From positions 1,674,001-1,738,000 of the forward strand of contig NZ_CP139698.1 of assembly GCF_034372165.1 (NCBI RefSeq): a DNA stretch of 64,000 nt, given 5' to 3'. The notes under the pieces are model-generated. The model was given only the letters and a program-made list of their open reading frames with translations. It was not told the origin of the DNA and ran no database searches. Each line of letters begins with the position of its first letter. Position 1 is the first letter of the stretch. Below are positions 58,250-64,000 of this stretch, in pieces. The position numbers were made by a program, and so were the translations under genes. Source of the DNA: Christiangramia sp. OXR-203 (lineage in GTDB: Bacteria > Bacteroidota > Bacteroidia > Flavobacteriales > Flavobacteriaceae).

Positions 58250-58609
58250 TTGAAAGATTTTTATACAATTACCAAGTCTGTAAAAGAGAATGATTTCACG
58301 AAAACAAGCCTGAAGATCAATGCGGAGCATGAACTTTACAATGGACATTTTCCCGGAAGACCGGTAACCCCGGGAGTTGTGCTCATGCAGTTATTTAAGG
58401 AGGAAGCAGAAAGAATTTCAGAAGAAAACCTTAGTCTTAAGAGAGCTAGTAATGTGAAATTTACTGCTGTTTTTGATCCTACAGATAATGATGAGCTTAT
58501 TCTAGAATCAAAATTGGAAAAGCAGGGAGCTTACTACGAGCTTAAAGGAATCGCAAAAAGTGAAACCGGTATTATTACTAAGATCAATGCGCTTTACGAG
58601 GTGATATAA
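58250..58609 (+). CDS. Hotdog 3-hydroxyacyl-ACP dehydratase (FabA/FabZ-like, ApeI type)
   Basis: A 119-residue hotdog domain with the FabZ-type active-site stretch ELYNGHFPGRPVTPGVVLMQ (His about residue 33). The frame opens with TTG at 58250, six bases after the LolA stop; the encoded start KDFYTITKSVKEN has no better in-frame ATG. It is the second dehydratase of the cluster. A 72-bp gap follows. Confidence 0.82.
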   Translation: MKDFYTITKSVKENDFTKTSLKINAEHELYNGHFPGRPVTPGVVLMQLFKEEAERISEENLSLKRASNVKFTAVFDPTDNDELILESKLEKQGAYYELKGIAKSETGIITKINALYEVI

Positions 58610-58648
58610 ATTTGTGCTGGCGCAAGCCCATACTCTTTATTTAAATGA

Positions 58649-58656
58649 TATTTTTG
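58649..58656 (+). promoter_or_regulatory. Possible internal promoter before the GT2/exporter genes
   Basis: TATTTTTG matches TAnnTTTG and lies 26 bp upstream of the ATG at 58682, in the only sizeable gap of the operon. The -33 box is not clear. Confidence 0.35.
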
Positions 58657-58681
58657 CATTAAAGCCAATAATTTGGGTACA

Positions 58682-59878
58682 ATGCCTATTCTTCAAGAGC
58701 GTTTTGATGCATTAAGTTGCTGTGTTATTGTTCCTACTTACAACAATGATCATTCGCTTCGTAGTTTCCTAACCGAATTAGTTACTTATACCAGCAATAT
58801 TATCGTCATTAACGATGGATCGACGGATGCCACCAATGAGATTTTGAAGGATTTTGAATTCCTCGATATTGTGTTGCATGATATAAACAGAGGTAAAGGT
58901 ATTGCCTTAAAAACAGGTTTTAAAAGAGCAGAGGAGAAGACTTACGAGTATGCGATCACAATAGATTCAGATGGGCAACATTATCCGGCAGATCTGGAGA
59001 AGTTCCTTGTGGAGCTTGAAAATAGAAATACCGGTGACCCAGAAATTTTGCTGGTAGGAGATCGAAATATGTCGCAGGCTGGTATCCCTGGACAAAGTAG
59101 TAAAGGCAATAGATTTTCAAGTTTCTGGTATTTGGTAGTAACCGCCCAGGAATTAAAGGATACTCAAAGTGGTTACCGACTGTATCCCGTTCGACTTATT
59201 AATTCATTAAAACTGATCACCTGGAAATTTGAATTAGAGATCGAGGTGTTGGTAAAGTCGGCTTGGAAAAAAGTAGAAGTAAAAAATATACCTATAAGGG
59301 TTCACTACGATCCAGAAGAGCGGGTGACTCATTTTCGTCCATTTTGGGATATTCTTCGTATCGTGTTTTTATACATGTATTTTGTATTGATCAGTTTCTT
59401 TTACATCCATCCAAGGAATAAATATCGGGAATTCAAGCGAAAAGGTATTAGCAGGTTTTTTAGAGAGGATATCATTAGAGATCAGGATTCTCCACAAAGA
59501 AAAGCAGCCGCCATTGCATTAGGTGTATTTGTTGGCATATCGCCATTTTGGGGTTTGCATACACTACTAGTATTTACTCTAGCAGCCTTACTAAAAGTTA
59601 ATAAGGCTATAGCCTTTTTATTTAGCAATATAAGTATACCACCTTTTATTCCTGCAATTCTTTATTTAAGTTATCAGTTAGGAAATTTTGTTTCAGGGAA
59701 TGGTTTTGACTGGCAATTAAACCTGGAAAATTTTGATTCAGGAAAAGATCTTTTTATCGGTTTAACTCAGTATTTAATTGGTAGCATAGTCCTCGCCATT
59801 TTTAGTGCGGCACTTACGTGGATCTTATTTTACAGTCTGTTTTCCATTCTAAAACCCAAACAACCAGCAAATAATTAA
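58682..59878 (+). CDS. GT2 glycosyltransferase fused to DUF2062
   Basis: About 398 residues: an N-terminal GT2 (DPMS-like) domain with CCVIVPTYNNDHSLRS, INDGSTDATNEIL and the metal-binding TIDSDGQHYPAD; then a linker and a C-terminal membrane DUF2062 part (about 270-395) with AAAIALGVFVGISPFWGLHT and NKAIAFLFSNISIPPF. This fused form is typical of aryl-polyene/flexirubin clusters. It probably adds or flips a sugar-lipid unit. ATG at 58682; its stop overlaps the exporter start. Confidence 0.9.
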   Translation: MPILQERFDALSCCVIVPTYNNDHSLRSFLTELVTYTSNIIVINDGSTDATNEILKDFEFLDIVLHDINRGKGIALKTGFKRAEEKTYEYAITIDSDGQHYPADLEKFLVELENRNTGDPEILLVGDRNMSQAGIPGQSSKGNRFSSFWYLVVTAQELKDTQSGYRLYPVRLINSLKLITWKFELEIEVLVKSAWKKVEVKNIPIRVHYDPEERVTHFRPFWDILRIVFLYMYFVLISFFYIHPRNKYREFKRKGISRFFREDIIRDQDSPQRKAAAIALGVFVGISPFWGLHTLLVFTLAALLKVNKAIAFLFSNISIPPFIPAILYLSYQLGNFVSGNGFDWQLNLENFDSGKDLFIGLTQYLIGSIVLAIFSAALTWILFYSLFSILKPKQPANN

Positions 59879-62829
59879 TGTCTAAATTATTTCTGAAACT
59901 TTATCAATTCTTGGATGGGCATAAAGGCCTGGCGTTGACCATAGCAGTTCTGTATCTTGGCCTCATGTCCTTTCTCGCTACAGGCATTCAGTTAGAAGAG
60001 GATATTACCAAACTAGTGCCGTCTGGAAATGATCAGGATCTGCTTAAAACCATTCTGGAAGAATCGAAGTTTTCGGATAAGATCATTTTTCGGGTAAAAG
60101 CTGAAGAGAATACAGACCGGGATAGCCTGGTTTCTTATGCCAATGAAATATCTGAGTTCTTAAACTCAGAGCTTTCAGAACATGTTGCGGGTGTCAAAGG
60201 AAAAATTCCGGAACAGGACATCAAACAGATCTATAATTTCGTTCAGTCTAATTTACCAATCTTTTTAAATGAACAGGATTACGCTATAATTGATCATAAG
60301 ATCGAGGCAGACAGTATAGCTGCAAGTATCGAATCTGGATATAAGCAATTGATTTCACCCACTGGGTTTGTGACTAAAAATTATTTTCTCTCAGATCCTC
60401 TTAATATTACGAGTCTTGGTTTGGCACGTTTGCAGGAATTGCAGGTTGGAGACCAGTACGTGCTATATCAGAACTATATTATGACTAAGGATCAAAAGAA
60501 TATCTTATTCTTTATAGATCCAGTCTATCCTGCTTCAGAATCGAACAGGAATAAGGAATTCACATCAAAACTGGAAGCTAAAATTGCTTCGCTAAATGCT
60601 CGATACGATACTATCACAGGAGATTATTTCGGCGGACTCCGTTATTCGGTAGCCAATGCAGAGCAAATTAAACAGGATATTCGAACTACTGTAATGATTG
60701 CGATTACGGTATTGATCATTCTACTGGTGGTCTACTACAGGAAATTTTATGTTCCAATTTTGCTATTTCTACCCAGTATTTTTGCCGGAATCACGGCTGT
60801 TGCCATTCTTTATATTTTACAGGGATCAGTTTCGGCTATAAGCCTGGGAATTGGCGCAATTCTTCTGGGTATTACGCTGGATTATTCCTTGCATATTTTA
60901 ACGCATCTTCGAAATAGTTCAGATATCGAAAAGCTGTATAAAGATATTTCGAAGCCAGTCATTATGAGCAGTCTCACCACGGCGATCGCATTTATGTGCC
61001 TGGTTTTAGTAAAAAGTGAAGCGTTGCATGATCTAGGAATATTTGCAAGTTTAAGTGTATTATTTTCTTCTTTCTTCGCCCTTGTGCTTATTCCTTTTCT
61101 ATATAAACCAGAGATCCTGTCCAGAAAGACAACCTTTCTGGACAGGATCTCAAGCCTGGATTATTCCAGAATTAAACCTTTGGTATACCTGCTTTCAGGA
61201 TTATTTGTAGTATCTCTTTTCTTCTTCAGTAAAGTTGAATTTAATGAAGATCTATCGGAACTTAATTTTCAGCCGGAACATATTAAAAAGGTAGAATTAG
61301 AACTGGAAGGGCTTGCTGGAAGATCTGGGAAAACGATCTTACTGGTGGCTTACGGAAACTCCCTGGATGAAGCTTTGTATAGGAATAATCAATTATACCA
61401 GGATCTCAAAAGGTTCGAAAATGAAGGTGATATTGAAAACTTCAGCAGTATTGGAGGAGTAGTGCTTTCTACCGAAACCCAGGAATCTCGTATCGAACAA
61501 TGGAACAGCTTCTGGACTCCTGAAAAACAGGATTTGGTAAAGAATAATATTCAAAAGATCTCAGAAAGCTTTGGATTTAAATCGAATAGTTTTAGCAATT
61601 TCGATCAAGTGCTCGATAAAAATTATTCAAGTATAGGTCTCAAGGATTATGAGTTGGCTGGTTCACTTTACATGCAGGATTTTGTATCTCATAATTCTGA
61701 AATTTCAACGGTTTCGAGCAGCGTTAATTTACCAGCAGATAAGGTTGAAAGATTTATTAGCTATTTCGAAAATGTTCCAGGAGTTGTAGCACTGGACAGA
61801 AAGGCGATCAATCAGAACTTTTTAGGAGATCTTAAAGCCGACTTTAATATCCTAATTCTCGCTTCAGTAGTGGCAGTTTTCCTGGTACTCCTGGTATTTT
61901 ATCAGAACTTGCTTCTAAGTGTGATCACCTTGCTACCAATCGCGATCACCTGGATCTGTGCCCTGGGAATTATGTATTTTTTCAGGATAGAATTTAATAT
62001 TTTAAATATCATTATTTCGAGTTTTATCTTTGGTCTCGGGCTTGATTACAGCATTTTTATTACTAATTCGTGCCTCAAAGAATATGAAACTGGTAAATCT
62101 GAATTAAAAACCTATCAGGCATCCATCATTCTGTCGGTTATCACAACATTGCTAGGAATAGGTGCTTTGATTTTCGCTAAACATCCGGCTCTGAGATCCA
62201 TTTCCATTGTTTCAATTATCGGAGTCCTTACGGCGGTTTCGGTAAGTTTTATACTTCAGCGTAGTTTGTTCCGAAAATTGATCTTTCAGCAATTTGGTTC
62301 ATTATCCTTCAGAAGAAATAAGAAAAACTTTATTTCTGAAAAACTCTATCATAAAGAAGCAATTCTGAAGCATTATCGCTATCACACAACTTATTCTGAA
62401 GCTAAAGCTGAATTCAGGCAACAGAGAGAAAAGTTTCTAAAGATATCACGTTATCTTGCTGAAGTGGATGATATCCTAGTTCTGAATTCTGGAATAGGGA
62501 TCTTACCTTTATTCATCAAGATCAAGTATCCTCAAACCGAAGTATACAGCCTGGAATTGGATGAATCAAAAAGAGTAGCGGCAAGGAATGCTTATAGATT
62601 GCGAAATGATAAAATCCATATTCTTGAGAGTGCTCAGGAACTTCCTTTGCTTAATAATTATATAATCCAGGGAGATATTCAGGATTCATCATTGCTCAAA
62701 GATCTTTCTAAAAGTGCAGAAATGATGGTATTTCTGGATTCTGAAATGAAAACTCGCTGGTTGCTTGATCAAAATTTTGAACTTACGTATCGACAGAATG
62801 ATATTCTAATTTATCGTAAACTGACTTAG
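59878..62829 (+). CDS. MMPL/RND exporter fused to a methyltransferase-like domain
   Basis: 983 residues. The first about 800 form an RND lipid exporter: two blocks of a helix, a large periplasmic domain and five helices, with GAILLGITLDYSLHILTHL and SFIFGLGLDYSIFITNSC in helix 4 of each half (proton-relay Asp). The C-terminal 150 residues form a Rossmann-like domain: ILVLNSGIGILPLFIKIKYP, VYSLELDESKRVAARNAYR, resembling a degenerate SAM-dependent methyltransferase (glycine-rich loop altered). It would export the finished pigment. Confidence 0.85.
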   Translation: MSKLFLKLYQFLDGHKGLALTIAVLYLGLMSFLATGIQLEEDITKLVPSGNDQDLLKTILEESKFSDKIIFRVKAEENTDRDSLVSYANEISEFLNSELSEHVAGVKGKIPEQDIKQIYNFVQSNLPIFLNEQDYAIIDHKIEADSIAASIESGYKQLISPTGFVTKNYFLSDPLNITSLGLARLQELQVGDQYVLYQNYIMTKDQKNILFFIDPVYPASESNRNKEFTSKLEAKIASLNARYDTITGDYFGGLRYSVANAEQIKQDIRTTVMIAITVLIILLVVYYRKFYVPILLFLPSIFAGITAVAILYILQGSVSAISLGIGAILLGITLDYSLHILTHLRNSSDIEKLYKDISKPVIMSSLTTAIAFMCLVLVKSEALHDLGIFASLSVLFSSFFALVLIPFLYKPEILSRKTTFLDRISSLDYSRIKPLVYLLSGLFVVSLFFFSKVEFNEDLSELNFQPEHIKKVELELEGLAGRSGKTILLVAYGNSLDEALYRNNQLYQDLKRFENEGDIENFSSIGGVVLSTETQESRIEQWNSFWTPEKQDLVKNNIQKISESFGFKSNSFSNFDQVLDKNYSSIGLKDYELAGSLYMQDFVSHNSEISTVSSSVNLPADKVERFISYFENVPGVVALDRKAINQNFLGDLKADFNILILASVVAVFLVLLVFYQNLLLSVITLLPIAITWICALGIMYFFRIEFNILNIIISSFIFGLGLDYSIFITNSCLKEYETGKSELKTYQASIILSVITTLLGIGALIFAKHPALRSISIVSIIGVLTAVSVSFILQRSLFRKLIFQQFGSLSFRRNKKNFISEKLYHKEAILKHYRYHTTYSEAKAEFRQQREKFLKISRYLAEVDDILVLNSGIGILPLFIKIKYPQTEVYSLELDESKRVAARNAYRLRNDKIHILESAQELPLLNNYIIQGDIQDSSLLKDLSKSAEMMVFLDSEMKTRWLLDQNFELTYRQNDILIYRKLT

Positions 62830-64000
62830 ATGAATAGGTTTATTCTACATTTTCTCATTTTATTAGTTTTCAATTCCTGCGGAATCAAAAAGTCTATGGA
62901 GCACAAGCCAGATCTTAGCCGTTTTGAACAAATTGATACCACAAGAATTAAACATTCAGATAGTCTATACAGTTTGGGTAATAACCAGCTCTACCGGAAC
63001 GATCTTGGCGTATGGGAAATGTATCTTGAAGGAAATGCCCTGGAAAGAGGAGTTGCTCATGGAAGTCTTGGCCGGGAGCTCATACATCACCAGGAAAATG
63101 CCTTTATGTCCAAGCTTGAAGAAATGGTACCTTCAGAAGATTATCGGGGATTTCTAAAAACTTTTGTTAGTTGGTTTAACCGAAAACTGTACCTCCATGT
63201 TTCCGAAGAATATAAACAGGAGATATATGGGGTTTCGAGGTATGGCCTGAAAAAGTATGATGATTTCGCACCTGCTTATATTCGGATGCTTTATTTTCAT
63301 GGAGCTCATGATATTGGACATGCTTTACAGGATCTAATGTTGGTGGGATGCACAAGTTTTGCAGCCTGGGACGATAAAACCAGCGATGGAGAATTATTAA
63401 TAGGTAGGAATTTTGATTTTTATGCAGGTGACGATTTTGGCGAAAAAAAGATCGCAGCATTTGTGAAGCCCGAAGAAGGTCATAAGTTTATGATGTATAC
63501 CTGGGGCGGGATGATAGGTGCATTAAGTGGAATGAACATGCAGGGCATTACTGTAACTATCAATGCTGGAAAATCCAGAATGCCGCTGGTTGCTAAAACT
63601 CCCATTAGTCTGTTGGCAAGGGAAATTTTGCAATATGCCGGTACAATTGAAGAGGCAATTGACATTGCGAAAAATCGTGAAGTGTTTGTTTCAGAATCTA
63701 TCATGGTTGGAAGTGGAGATGAAAAAAGAACAGTTTTGATTGAAGTCTCGCCGGGTAATTTTGGAGTATATGAAGTGGAGAATCGTGATCAACTAGTTTG
63801 TAGTAATCATTTCCAAAGTGAAGCCTATTCTCATGATAAGAAGAATAAGCTAACCCGTGAGGAAGGTCACACTCAGTACCGTTACGACCGAATGCAGCAA
63901 TTGCTCGATGAGGAGGACAAATTGAATCCATTTAAGGCGGTTGAGATTCTTAGAAATCGGCAGGGTCTGGACGAGCAGTCGATTGGAATGGGCAATGAAA
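62830..64000 (+). CDS. C45-family acyltransferase/peptidase lipoprotein (3' end outside window)
   Basis: 390 residues are visible and the frame is open at the window edge. Lipoprotein signal ends VFNSC (Cys17). The NTN-hydrolase nucleophile Cys, made N-terminal by self-cleavage in this family, is in LMLVGCTSFAAWDD (about residue 178), followed by IGRNFDFYAGDDFG and LSGMNMQGITVTINAGK. C45 enzymes form or break amide or ester bonds; in this cluster it may link the polyene to its alcohol partner (inference). ATG at 62830 directly follows the exporter stop. Confidence 0.85.
   Translation, partial: MNRFILHFLILLVFNSCGIKKSMEHKPDLSRFEQIDTTRIKHSDSLYSLGNNQLYRNDLGVWEMYLEGNALERGVAHGSLGRELIHHQENAFMSKLEEMVPSEDYRGFLKTFVSWFNRKLYLHVSEEYKQEIYGVSRYGLKKYDDFAPAYIRMLYFHGAHDIGHALQDLMLVGCTSFAAWDDKTSDGELLIGRNFDFYAGDDFGEKKIAAFVKPEEGHKFMMYTWGGMIGALSGMNMQGITVTINAGKSRMPLVAKTPISLLAREILQYAGTIEEAIDIAKNREVFVSESIMVGSGDEKRTVLIEVSPGNFGVYEVENRDQLVCSNHFQSEAYSHDKKNKLTREEGHTQYRYDRMQQLLDEEDKLNPFKAVEILRNRQGLDEQSIGMGNE

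Overview
The window is low-GC DNA from a marine-type Flavobacteriia bacterium close to Gramella/Christiangramia or Zunongwangia. This rests on Bacteroidetes-type -7 promoter elements (TAnnTTTG), a Bacteroidetes Tra conjugation set, a BfmA-type mobilization protein, and a flexirubin/aryl-polyene pigment cluster. Genus is an inference from gene content.

Bases 1 to about 38,780 look like accessory DNA: the right-hand part, and probably all, of an integrative conjugative element (ICE) whose left end lies outside the window. (a) 1-7,100: an IS66 end has cut off the last gene of a ten-gene leftward redox/detoxification operon (aldo/keto reductase, dienelactone hydrolase, glutathione peroxidase, OhrR-type regulator, DUF6526, DoxX, LigB dioxygenase, luciferase-domain protein, thioesterase, truncated metallo-hydrolase). 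(b) 7,180-13,360: an integron-like cassette array. Five hairpin repeats of 132-133 bp, all in one orientation, each follow the stop codon of a gene or close a gene-less unit. Cargo includes a toxin-antitoxin pair, a GTPase with a UDG-like partner, a CoiA-like nuclease, a membrane protein and one gene-less, strongly structured cassette. An IS3 element with 3-bp target duplication sits inside it. (c) 13,481-21,498: amidase and rightward traEFGIJKMN (type IV secretion). (d) 21,508-37,830: leftward cargo and mobilization: an interrupted SRAP gene, a five-gene defence-like operon (type III Mod and Res, small protein, DndD-like SMC ATPase, DndE/HerA-like ATPase), a decayed umuC fragment, umuDC, coupling protein, relaxase, BfmA-type protein, RadC and SSB. 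(e) 37,831-38,810: the ICE right end, with paired GTGTGCG repeats, an intact tRNA-Arg(UCU), and the orphan 5' half of a second tRNA-Arg beside what looks like the host tRNA promoter.

From about 38,811 the DNA is chromosomal in character: lipid-A-type membrane protein and GT39 glycosyltransferase, mannose-6-phosphate isomerase, aldo/keto reductase, small conserved proteins, tRNA-Pro and tRNA-Ser. At 47,030-64,000 lies a pigment cluster: a leftward flavin-dependent halogenase, a 54-codon gene, then a rightward operon of tyrosine ammonia-lyase, ketoreductase, acyltransferase, dehydratases, thioesterase, ketosynthases with partner subunits, acyl carrier protein, deacetylase, LolA-like carrier, GT2-DUF2062, MMPL exporter fused to a methyltransferase-like domain, and a C45-family lipoprotein cut by the window edge. 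Tyrosine would be deaminated to coumarate, extended on the carrier protein to an aryl polyene, acylated and exported to the outer membrane.

The strongest candidates for something undescribed are the hairpin-repeat cassette array with its gene-less RNA-like cassette, and the hybrid type III restriction/DndD/DndE-HerA operon.
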